Assembly (NCBI GenBank): GCA_902767195.1
Contig: CACXGS010000248.1
Location: 1-14,608 of the forward strand
From: an uncultured Lachnospiraceae bacterium
GTDB taxonomy: Bacteria; Bacillota_A; Clostridia; Lachnospirales; Lachnospiraceae
Reading direction: 5' to 3'
DNA length: 14,608 bases
Shown: piece after piece, positions 1-7,432 of the stretch
Numbering within the stretch: position 1 is the first letter of the stretch
Layout of the letters: the number at the start of each line of letters is the position of its first letter
Notes under the pieces: model-generated
Databases searched by the model: none
The model's input: only the letters and a program-made list of their open reading frames with translations
What the model was told of the DNA's origin: nothing
Position numbers and translations under genes: made by a program

Positions 1-1368
1 ACCGACGGCATGTACGATATGATCATCCCGGTCCGCCGGGTGCCGTACTCCCGCCATACGAAGCATCTCGTAGTATTCCCAACCGTCCCTCCTGACCAGA
101 TAGCGTAAGGCAATAATGTTCTCCGTAGACAGTGCCTTTCTGATATTATCCGGATCGATAAAGGACAGGAAATTCTCTTTGTATTCTTCGTCCACATAGA
201 TGTCGCAATACTTTTTAAAGCGTGCATGAAACGGAAAATGAATTCCCTCCGGCGTCTGTCTGGAATCATTGGGATCAGCCCTGTAGCAGACCGCATTATC
301 CGCATCCAGATCCACATGGTAAACACTGCGGTAATCCGAAGCCATGGCAGTGATCATGCTGTCCAGTTCCGCCCGCTGTTTTTCCTGCTCCAGCAGCTCT
401 TCCTGAAGACGGATCTTCTGTTCCAGCTCTTCGTGTCTGGCTCTGGCTTCCGCCTCCGCGATCCGTCGTTTGCTCTCTTCCTCCATTCTCTCGGCTTCTC
501 TCAGAGCCTTCTGTATGTCCTGTCCCTCTCGGACGTCCGTATCCACATCCTTAAAACCGCAAACTACACCCATCCTGTTACCGGGCATGTTGACCTTGGC
601 AAACTCGATGCGAAAGTATCTTTCGCTCCCGTCATCCATCATCCTCAGGTAGTTCACGGTAAACTGAGGACGTTCATTCAGCCTGTCGACAATGGTGGAA
701 AGCGCCAGCTCTTCATGCAGCCGTTCCCTGTCACTCTCAGCCACACTGGTGTTAATATAAAACTCTTTTGCCTGAGAGTATCTCATTTTCTTTAGAGCTT
801 CCCTGATGGGGGCTGCATGGGCCGTATCCCCGGCCACGTCTCCCCGGTACAGGGAAAAGCTCTCGGTATCCACGTCATTGATCAGCCATACCGTATGGTA
901 GGATTCACTCAATGCCTCGATCACCGCCTGGCGGACCGCCATATCTGACTCCATCCGCTCTCTTTTTTCTGTGATATCGGAAATAAAGACATAGTAAATC
1001 CCGCCATAGGCATCTGTTTCAACGTAATGGCCGTAATCTTCTACCCAGCGGATACTGCCGTCTCTGCACAGAATCCGGTATTCCACATAGTCCAGCTTAT
1101 CATTATTCTTACCGATCTGTTCACCGATCGATGTCGCAATTAAATCATAGTCATCCGGATGGACCATTCCTTTAAAGGTAAATCCCGTCAGCTCCCTGAA
1201 CTCATCCAGATTGGCACAGCCGTAAATATCGAGGGCTGCCTGGTTGATATATATAAGTTCCTCATCTCCTGACGCCCTGTACAAAAAGAAACCGCCCGGC
1301 ATATTCTGCCCGATCTGTTCCACCACAGGAAGCGTATCCGAATTCAGTTGAAACCCTTTACCAAACAT
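1..1368 (-). CDS. PAS sensor protein, 3' end cut by window edge (likely c-di-GMP signalling)
   Basis: The reading frame is open from an ATG at 1368 to the left edge (456 codons, no stop), so the C-terminus and any output domain are missing. The start follows AAAGGAGG about 9 bases upstream. Residues about 20-136 form a PAS fold of the PAS_3 kind: MPGGFFLYR, YINQAALDIYG, HPDDY, then YRILCRDGSIRWVEDYG and the typical exit ISDITEKR. Residues about 146-276 and 337-456 look like two copies of one further sensor module (see findings), separated by a charged coiled coil at about 277-336. No transmembrane segment is seen, so the protein is probably cytosolic. It lies 24 bases after the REC/EAL gene and is probably co-transcribed with it. 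A GGDEF, EAL or kinase domain downstream of the edge is likely from family precedent but is not visible here. Confidence 0.85.
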   Translation of the reverse strand, partial: MFGKGFQLNSDTLPVVEQIGQNMPGGFFLYRASGDEELIYINQAALDIYGCANLDEFRELTGFTFKGMVHPDDYDLIATSIGEQIGKNNDKLDYVEYRILCRDGSIRWVEDYGHYVETDAYGGIYYVFISDITEKRERMESDMAVRQAVIEALSESYHTVWLINDVDTESFSLYRGDVAGDTAHAAPIREALKKMRYSQAKEFYINTSVAESDRERLHEELALSTIVDRLNERPQFTVNYLRMMDDGSERYFRIEFAKVNMPGNRMGVVCGFKDVDTDVREGQDIQKALREAERMEEESKRRIAEAEARARHEELEQKIRLQEELLEQEKQRAELDSMITAMASDYRSVYHVDLDADNAVCYRADPNDSRQTPEGIHFPFHARFKKYCDIYVDEEYKENFLSFIDPDNIRKALSTENIIALRYLVRRDGWEYYEMLRMAGVRHPADRDDHIVHAVG

Positions 1369-1392
1369 AAGCGGTGGCCTCCTTTAGAATAA

Positions 1393-3615
1393 TCAATAAA
1401 CGGCAAAACCTCTCTGTTTCATTTGTTCCATACGATAGAGTGCAGTATCGGCATCTTTAAAAACATCTCCCTGGGGATTCTCCCTGTCAGAAAAGGCAAT
1501 TCCGACACTCAGCGAAACCGGGATCTTTCCCTCCCCGACATCCTGAAGGCTTCGGTTAATCTGCTCAATCTTATCAAATACCTGCTCCTGAAGAGAACTG
1601 GTCATACGTGACATGATAATTACAAATTCCGCTTCCTGGAGACGACATATATTATCGACAGAACGGAAGCTTCCCTTCAGAACTTCAGCAACTCTCCGAA
1701 TCACCTTGTCGGCATAGGGTTTGCCATGTTCCCTGAGGATATTTTCATAATCATCCACATGGGCAATCATGACTGCAATATGCTCATGATCCGAATTATG
1801 GAACAGAATATCAAAAGCGCTGTGATTGTAGAGCCCTGTCAGCGGATCATGCATGGCGTCATAGGTGTATTTGTCTCTGGGCCCGCTCTTTGTCTGATCC
1901 GCGGTCTTCTTTCCGGAATCATGGGCCGAATGATCCAGGCCTTTTACATAATCCTCAAATTCCTCCGCGGGAAGGGGGCGGGAAAAATAATACCCCTGCA
2001 CGATATCGCAGCCCATACTCTTAAGAGTAAACATCTGCTCCGCCGTCTCCACTCCTTCAGCGATGGTAAGGAATCCAAGGGACCTGGCAAGACCGATGAC
2101 CGCCTCCAGGAGCCTTGTATCCTTTCTCTCCCGGAAAGCGTTCCTGATAAACTCCATATCCAGCTTCAGGGCGTCTATGGGAAGATGCCCGATCATATTC
2201 AGAGAAGAGTAGCCTGTCCCGAAGTCATCCATCTCGATCAGGAAACCTCTCTGCCTCAGATCACTCACCATGTTAATGATCTGTTCCGAATTCTCAGTAT
2301 AGGCGGACTCTGTAATCTCCAGATATAATTCTCCGCGATTGAGACCGCATTCTTTGGTAATTGACAGTAATGTCTCCGGAAGCTGGGGATCATAGAGGTC
2401 TATCCTCGAAACATTGATCGATACCGGTATGGTACGTCCCAAAGTCGTCTTCCATTGCCGGATCTGACATGCCGCCTGCTTCCATACATACTCGTCCAGC
2501 TCCCTGATCAGGCCGTTTTTCTCGAACAGGGGTATAAAGATTCCCGGGCTGATCATGCCCATCTCCGGATGTTTCCACCGCACCAGAGCTTCGGCACTGC
2601 TCAATACCGGCTCATTGGGCCGCACGTCAAATTTGGGCTGATAATAGACGGCAAACTGTTTCTCTTTACTGGCAGTGTGGAAGCTGTCAAGCAGCTGCTC
2701 TTCCATCATCTCTCTTTCGTAAAGAGAATCATCATAAATGGCCACAGACTTTGTGAAACTGTCCTTCACCGTGTCGGCCGCCTGCTTGGCCCGGTCAAAA
2801 CGGTGCTCCATGTCGATTCCCTTATCCACCTCCGAGTAGATGCCCATTCTGAGACGAACCCGATTGTCATTACCCACTTTGACCGTTATGCTCTCCAGCA
2901 ACTCCTCGTAATCTGACCGGTGAGGACAGTAGATCAGGAAAGTATCTGCTTCCCGCCTGCACAGAATCCCGTCAGAATCCTCCATGGCTTCCGACAGCTT
3001 ATCTGCAATCTTTTTGAGCACCTGGTCTCCGGCTGCTCTTCCGTACCGTTCATTGATCATATGGAAATGGTTGATATCCACCACGACGGCATCAGTGGCC
3101 ACATGTCTTGCATGCTGGTCAAACTGGGCCGCGTAGCGGTAGAAGTATTCTCTGTTATAGAGGTCGGTAAGGGCATCCTTCTCTGTCAGTCGGATGGTAT
3201 CCCTGTCCTCCATAAGCTCGATGGTCCTTAAGATCCTCGCCAGAACTACCTGCTGCTGGGGGTAGGGCTTGGGAATAAAATCGATGGCCCCCAGAGTCAG
3301 ACATTCCACTTCCGATTCCTGATCCGCTGTCATGACGATGACCGGAAGCATGGCCGTGGAGGGATCCGACTTGAGATGGCGCAGGATATCCTGGCCCTTC
3401 ATGTCGGGAAGATTGAGGTCCAGCAGCACCAGGCTCAGCGGCTCTGCAGCCGTCCTGATTTCGTCCATGGCCTCCTGCCCGGTCTCGGCAAAAATCAGTT
3501 GGTACTCTCCATCGAGGATTGCCCGGAGCATTTCCCGGTTGATAAACTCGTCCTCTACGACCAGAAGAGTCCGTTTGACATTTGTTGAGTGGTATTTGCT
3601 GTTGATTTCTGACAT
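1393..3615 (-). CDS. Response regulator with REC-GGDEF(degenerate)-EAL-GGDEF(degenerate); c-di-GMP phosphodiesterase
   Basis: 740 residues. The chosen ATG at 3615 has AGGAGG 9 bases upstream; in-frame starts at 3660 (TTG) and 3648 (ATG) have no ribosome site. Residues 15-135 are a REC domain with acidic E21/D22, phospho-acceptor D66 (LVLLDLNLPD), T96 and K116. Residues about 146-295 are a GGDEF-fold domain whose signature is EADTF (222-226), so it should not be a cyclase. Residues about 310-560 are an EAL domain with the expected catalytic set: E342 of EALVRW, N401, E433 (EITES), D463/D464 (DDFGTGYSS), K484, E520 and Q540 (QGYYFSRP). It should hydrolyse c-di-GMP to pGpG. Residues about 583-740 are a second GGDEF fold with QEAEF (660-664), also degenerate. 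No membrane segment. Phosphorylation of REC by an unseen kinase probably controls the EAL activity. Confidence 0.93.
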   Translation of the reverse strand: MSEINSKYHSTNVKRTLLVVEDEFINREMLRAILDGEYQLIFAETGQEAMDEIRTAAEPLSLVLLDLNLPDMKGQDILRHLKSDPSTAMLPVIVMTADQESEVECLTLGAIDFIPKPYPQQQVVLARILRTIELMEDRDTIRLTEKDALTDLYNREYFYRYAAQFDQHARHVATDAVVVDINHFHMINERYGRAAGDQVLKKIADKLSEAMEDSDGILCRREADTFLIYCPHRSDYEELLESITVKVGNDNRVRLRMGIYSEVDKGIDMEHRFDRAKQAADTVKDSFTKSVAIYDDSLYEREMMEEQLLDSFHTASKEKQFAVYYQPKFDVRPNEPVLSSAEALVRWKHPEMGMISPGIFIPLFEKNGLIRELDEYVWKQAACQIRQWKTTLGRTIPVSINVSRIDLYDPQLPETLLSITKECGLNRGELYLEITESAYTENSEQIINMVSDLRQRGFLIEMDDFGTGYSSLNMIGHLPIDALKLDMEFIRNAFRERKDTRLLEAVIGLARSLGFLTIAEGVETAEQMFTLKSMGCDIVQGYYFSRPLPAEEFEDYVKGLDHSAHDSGKKTADQTKSGPRDKYTYDAMHDPLTGLYNHSAFDILFHNSDHEHIAVMIAHVDDYENILREHGKPYADKVIRRVAEVLKGSFRSVDNICRLQEAEFVIIMSRMTSSLQEQVFDKIEQINRSLQDVGEGKIPVSLSVGIAFSDRENPQGDVFKDADTALYRMEQMKQRGFAVY

Positions 3616-3679
3616 ATCCGTCTCCTCCTGATTATTGAATGGGGTCATGATATTTTTCAAACTGTTCCCGGCGCTCTTA

Positions 3680-5884
3680 TCATCTTGCCTGGGCGCCCAG
3701 GGATTTCAGGTATTTTTTATTCTCATACATAGCTGCGTCCGCCCGGTCAAATACCGCTCCCATGTCGGCATCTTCATCCGGCCGGTAATCCGAAATGCCG
3801 GCGGAAACCACCACTTTCCCCACAGCAATGTTTTCTCTCGATTCATTTTTCAGAACTTCCATGATCTTATGCCGGTTATCGTAATCCTCTCCGCGGATCA
3901 GCACGACAAACTCGTCGCCGCCGACACGGAATACCGGACTGTGATCAAAGAAAGTACATATCATATGGCTGGCCTGCCGGATATAGTCATCTCCGGCCTG
4001 GTGTCCCTGGGTATCATTGATCTGTTTTAACCCGTTGACATCCAGTACGGCCACGGCAAAGGATCCTGCAGTCCCTTCCGAAATGTCACTGTTGGTTTCT
4101 CTCTCCCGCTCGCTGTAGGCAAGTTTGCTTCCGACTCCGGTCAGGGGATCTCTTTCGGCCAGATATCTCACCCGCCCCAGCAGCTGTTCGCTTTGCTCCA
4201 CTTTCTGACTCATGGTGCGGTAATTGTTAAGCAGAACTCCCAGAGACAGAACAAAGAGGAGGACAATGACCGTAATACTGCGTCCGCTTACGACGCGGAT
4301 ATCTGTCAGATGTTTCATGACCAGCCCCTCCTGGACCTGGGTCACTCCCGCCTGAGTACAGACTTCCTCCAATTCGTGAATCGCTGAATTGGTAATAGAC
4401 ATGATAGACTGGTTCATCCAGACCAGAGACACGAAAAGGATCATGGACAGAAGGGCAATCCACACAATAACGGACTTGCCGAAAAGCTTCCTTTCATCCC
4501 GTTTCAGGGTAACGCGGAAAAAGACAAATCCCAGCACCGCCCAGACCACAAAGAGGAAATAGGACTCCGGCTCCATGGAACCGACGGTATAAAGATTGGG
4601 CACCAGAAGATTGATGCCGAAAGCGATCATGATCAGAAGCCCGATCCGGCCGGTCATGATCTCTCTTTTGTCATTACGGAAAAGGGCTGTCTTATGGGCT
4701 GCTGCAGATACTAAGCCATAGGTCAGGGTAGCACCCAGTGTTGTCACATCTACAATCCAGCCGATGGCGGTACGTCCCAGGAAGGGGACAATCATAGATA
4801 TAAGCGCTGTCAGCATGATGGCCTTCGCCGGTATCCCATGCTTATTCAGCCTCCCCACGGAGGCGGGCAGGATCTTATCCCTGCCCAGAGCATAGAAAAG
4901 TCTGCTGAGTGCTGTCATGTTGCCGATCAGGCTGGTCAGGATCAGGGCCAGCAGGGATGCCATCAGGATCCCCACACCGGTCTTCCCCAGGTAGCAGTCA
5001 GCTGCGTAGAAGGCCGGCAGCGCCTCCATTCCCTCCAGTTTATCCAGATTCTGTATATATTCAAGCCAGTTGTCATAACCGGCCGGATAGGCCGTCACTG
5101 ACAGGATCATGGCAAGAATATAAAGGGTTGTTGTGGAAATGACGGAAATAACCAGAATCCGATAATAACGGTTCTGGTGAAAAGTGAATTCTTCGGTAAA
5201 ATGAGAGATATTCTCGAACCCGATAAATGCCCAGGGACTGATAATGGCAATCTTTACAATCTGTCCCACTGCTCCTTTATCAGGAACAAAGGCCGGTGAA
5301 TATGTGATCCCGGGGTGCGTGACGGCTCCGCAAAAACAGATCAGGATACCGGCCGTAAACAGGAGGACCATCCCGGTGGTCAGATAAGCGGCCGCCCTCC
5401 TGGACCTCACCAGCAAAAGGGCTGTCAGCAGGATAAAAGAAATAGACAGAAGAGCCTCTCCCAGATAGACACGGTAGCCGAAAAACTCATACAGAGCTCC
5501 GACTCTGAATATTCCACCCAGAAAATATCGGGCAAAAAGAGGAAGGGAGGTAGCATTGGCCCACAGGATCGCCAGATAGGTCAATGCCAGGAACCACGCT
5601 GTCAGAAAACCATGGTCATAACCCATGGCTTCCTTACAGAAGGTATAGGCCCCTCCCGCATCCGGGTAACAGCTCATCATATAGGCGTAATTACAGCTGA
5701 TCACCAGCATGATCAGGGCCCCTCCAAGAAGGCCCAGCACACTGCCCGCCGGACCTGCCTGCGCCAGATAGGTATTGCAGGTCACCACCAGGGAGCCCCA
5801 TCCTATACTGGTACCCAGGGAAAAAGCCCAGGCCCCGACAGGGGATATATAGGGAGTTAATTTCTGTTCATTTCGATTCTGCAT
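3680..5884 (-). CDS. APC-family amino acid permease-like protein fused to a GGDEF diguanylate cyclase domain
   Basis: 734 residues. Residues about 12-460 are an APC-superfamily transporter core with about 12 hydrophobic segments. TM1 carries LGTSIGWGSLV (23-33), where the family normally has the glycine-rich substrate-binding break. The TM6 region reads SPWAFIGFENISHFTEEF (216-233), the family's usual aromatic/FE...EE motif. Two extra hydrophobic segments follow (about 470-490 and 536-553) around a loop of about 45 residues, then a short linker and a GGDEF domain (about 575-728) with DPLTG (579-583), metal-binding D615 and an intact GGDEF at 655-659. The inhibitory RxxD I-site is absent: the aligned stretch is FDHSPVFR. 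The cyclase part should make c-di-GMP at the cytosolic face. Whether the permease part transports, senses, or both is inference. The ribosome site is weak (AAGGCG). First gene of the probable c-di-GMP operon. Confidence 0.93.
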   Translation of the reverse strand: MQNRNEQKLTPYISPVGAWAFSLGTSIGWGSLVVTCNTYLAQAGPAGSVLGLLGGALIMLVISCNYAYMMSCYPDAGGAYTFCKEAMGYDHGFLTAWFLALTYLAILWANATSLPLFARYFLGGIFRVGALYEFFGYRVYLGEALLSISFILLTALLLVRSRRAAAYLTTGMVLLFTAGILICFCGAVTHPGITYSPAFVPDKGAVGQIVKIAIISPWAFIGFENISHFTEEFTFHQNRYYRILVISVISTTTLYILAMILSVTAYPAGYDNWLEYIQNLDKLEGMEALPAFYAADCYLGKTGVGILMASLLALILTSLIGNMTALSRLFYALGRDKILPASVGRLNKHGIPAKAIMLTALISMIVPFLGRTAIGWIVDVTTLGATLTYGLVSAAAHKTALFRNDKREIMTGRIGLLIMIAFGINLLVPNLYTVGSMEPESYFLFVVWAVLGFVFFRVTLKRDERKLFGKSVIVWIALLSMILFVSLVWMNQSIMSITNSAIHELEEVCTQAGVTQVQEGLVMKHLTDIRVVSGRSITVIVLLFVLSLGVLLNNYRTMSQKVEQSEQLLGRVRYLAERDPLTGVGSKLAYSERERETNSDISEGTAGSFAVAVLDVNGLKQINDTQGHQAGDDYIRQASHMICTFFDHSPVFRVGGDEFVVLIRGEDYDNRHKIMEVLKNESRENIAVGKVVVSAGISDYRPDEDADMGAVFDRADAAMYENKKYLKSLGAQAR

Positions 5885-5895
5885 AGGGTATCGCC

Positions 5896-5910
5896 TTATT
5901 CCGGTTTCAT
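5896..5910 (-). other. Possible four-codon leader ORF (MKPE) just before the permease-GGDEF gene
   Basis: ATG AAA CCG GAA TAA lies in the leader. Its stop codon abuts the only SD-like AAGGCG of the following gene, 11 bases before its ATG. The mini-ORF has only a weak purine-rich site upstream (GGCGGAAG). It may be chance; if translated, it could couple initiation to the main gene. Confidence 0.2.
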
Positions 5911-5993
5911 GAGACTTCCGCCCGGGAATTCTCCCGGCCGCTCAAAACTATAAATACTGCTATAATTATACAATATCTGCCCTTTTTTGTATA
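5908..5993 (-). promoter_or_regulatory. Probable promoter and leader of the c-di-GMP operon
   Basis: On the minus strand there is a TATAAT at 5970-5965 with TATACA 17 bases upstream (5993-5988; 4 of 6 to TTGACA). The expected transcript start is near 5958, giving a leader of about 75 bases before the permease-GGDEF gene. The leader holds a short GC-rich hairpin (5922-5937, CCGGGA/TCCCGG with a 4-base loop) and no U-tract. I do not recognise a riboswitch; the GEMM c-di-GMP aptamer core is not present. Confidence 0.45.
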
Positions 5994-6040
5994 GACAATT
6001 CAACAAGAAGGGGGCGGGAAGCAGCAGGTGTTTTTCTGGC

Positions 6041-7249
6041 TTAAAAGACCAGGCGAAGTCTTTCCATGGCTTCCCGAACCAGGGCATGAGGAAGGGCAAA
6101 GTTCATTCGAATACCCCAGGGTTCATGGAAGGGGGCTCCCTGCTGCCAGGCTACACCCACATCCCATCCTTTCCGGATCAGCTGGTCTATGGTAAGACCT
6201 GCCCTCCTGCAGTATTCCTCACATTGGAGCAGCATCATGTAGGTTCCTTCGGGCATGGCTGCTTCCACTCCCGGAAAATGTTCTCTGATAAAATTCCAGG
6301 CATAGTTGATGTTTTCACTCAGAACCATATTCAGCTCATCGACCCATTCATAGCCTTCCGGCTGATAGGCCCCGATCAGGGCATGCATGGAGAGGACATT
6401 CATGTCATTGTAATGGGTCATGTTGCCGGCCCGGCGCAGGCGGTCCCGAAGGTATCTGTTGTAAATAATGTGATAGCTTCCGATCAGACCCGCCAGATTA
6501 AATGTCTTGCTGGGTGCGTAGATGGCAATGGTCCGGTTCCTGGCATCTTCACTGACGCTCTGGGTCGGCGTGTGCCTGTGTCCGTTCAGCAGGATGTCGG
6601 ACCAGATCTCATCAGAGATGACGATACATTCATTCCTGCGGTATATTTCCATAGCCTGTTCAATCTCCGAAGGCTGCCAGACTCTGCCACAGGGATTGTG
6701 GGGGCTGCAGAAAACGGCAAGATGGATATGATTCTCTTTTAATCTCCGGTCCATATCCTCATAGTCCATTCTCCAGATGCCTTCCGAATCACGAACCAGG
6801 GGCGAAAGTTCCGCTATCCTTCCCGTGTCATGAAGAGTGTGTGAAAACCCTATATAAGTCGGACTGTGCAGCAGGATTTTTTCTCCCGGAACCGTAAAGG
6901 CCGCGATTGCCGAAGCCAGGCAGCCAAGCACACCGTTCTCATAGCCGATCTCTTTCCTGGTCAGCCCGTGAACGCCGTTCCGTTTCTCATGCCAACGTAT
7001 AATCGAATCATAGTACTCATCCGAAGGACTGAAATAGCCGAAAGCCGGATGCTTCATCCGACGGATCACTGCCTCCTGAATGGTGGGTACAGTGGCAAAA
7101 TTCATATCCGCTACCCACATGGGGATGGCAGAATAGCCCTCTTTGGGGGCAGTCGGAGCCTTGGCCCAGGGCACATCAGCCCCTATGGCATCCACTGCTA
7201 TGGCATCTTTTCCGTGTCGATCCATGATCGTTGTAAAATCGTATTTCAT
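6041..7249 (-). CDS. MalY/PatB-type cystathionine beta-lyase (C-S lyase, PLP aminotransferase fold I)
   Basis: 402 residues, the usual length for this family. The start is the ATG at 7249 with GGAGGAATTGGAGAAG just upstream; a TTG six codons earlier (7267) is less likely because it lies inside the ribosome site. Family marks include the N-terminal PMWVADMNF (about 43-51), FGYFSP, the phosphate-cup and ring-stacking region, CSPHNPCGRVW (about 181-191), SDEIWSD with PLP-ring Asp at about 213, and the PLP lysine in APSKTFNLAG (K248). Enzymes of this group cleave cystathionine or cysteine S-conjugates to a thiol, pyruvate and ammonia, in the cytosol; some family members also act as regulators (MalY of E. 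coli) or in sulfur scavenging (PatB). The exact substrate cannot be read from sequence. It is divergent from glyA and 156 bases before the permease-GGDEF gene, which has its own candidate promoter. Confidence 0.9.
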   Translation of the reverse strand: MKYDFTTIMDRHGKDAIAVDAIGADVPWAKAPTAPKEGYSAIPMWVADMNFATVPTIQEAVIRRMKHPAFGYFSPSDEYYDSIIRWHEKRNGVHGLTRKEIGYENGVLGCLASAIAAFTVPGEKILLHSPTYIGFSHTLHDTGRIAELSPLVRDSEGIWRMDYEDMDRRLKENHIHLAVFCSPHNPCGRVWQPSEIEQAMEIYRRNECIVISDEIWSDILLNGHRHTPTQSVSEDARNRTIAIYAPSKTFNLAGLIGSYHIIYNRYLRDRLRRAGNMTHYNDMNVLSMHALIGAYQPEGYEWVDELNMVLSENINYAWNFIREHFPGVEAAMPEGTYMMLLQCEEYCRRAGLTIDQLIRKGWDVGVAWQQGAPFHEPWGIRMNFALPHALVREAMERLRLVF

Positions 7250-7324
7250 CTTCTCCAATTCCTCCAAAACCTTCTCACTTTCTATGCTGAATATACGCTA
7301 AATATACTTTTTTTATTTTTTTTA

Positions 7325-7354
7325 TAGACATAACCGCATACATTACGTTACAAT
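7325..7354 (+). promoter_or_regulatory. Candidate sigma-A promoter for glyA
   Basis: TAGACA (7325-7330, 5 of 6 to consensus) and TACAAT (7349-7354, 5 of 6) are separated by 18 bases and preceded by a T-rich tract (7308-7323) that could serve as an UP-like element. This puts the transcript start near 7361 and gives a leader of about 70 bases. A second TATAAT lies inside the palindrome CATTATATAATG (7374-7385) but lacks a good -35. The rest of this divergent gap (7250-7432) shows no T-box or riboswitch that I recognise, and no clear promoter for the lyase gene on the other strand. Confidence 0.5.
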
Positions 7355-7432
7355 ATAACTTGCGACATGAATGCATTATATAATGATGCAATACTGATAT
7401 CAACAAAAAACAAAACAGAAAGGAATACCCCC

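Noticed and set aside
226..795. 189-codon plus-strand open frame
   Set aside because: It is antisense to the PAS sensor gene, whose protein has clear PAS and coiled-coil structure; no supporting motif on the plus strand.
5885..6040. Riboswitch upstream of the permease-cyclase gene
   Set aside because: The leader is only about 75 bases and lacks the conserved core of GEMM or other aptamers that I can recognise.
5896..6099. 67-codon minus-strand frame between the lyase and permease-cyclase genes
   Set aside because: Starts inside the lyase gene in another frame, no ribosome site, no domain; only its last four codons are of possible interest as a leader ORF.
5987..6742. 251-codon plus-strand open frame over the lyase gene
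   Set aside because: Mostly antisense to the MalY/PatB-type gene and without a recognisable domain.
7374..7385. Palindrome CATTATATAATG upstream of glyA as an operator
   Set aside because: AT-rich palindromes of this length arise often by chance, and it lies downstream of the better promoter; nothing else supports an operator.
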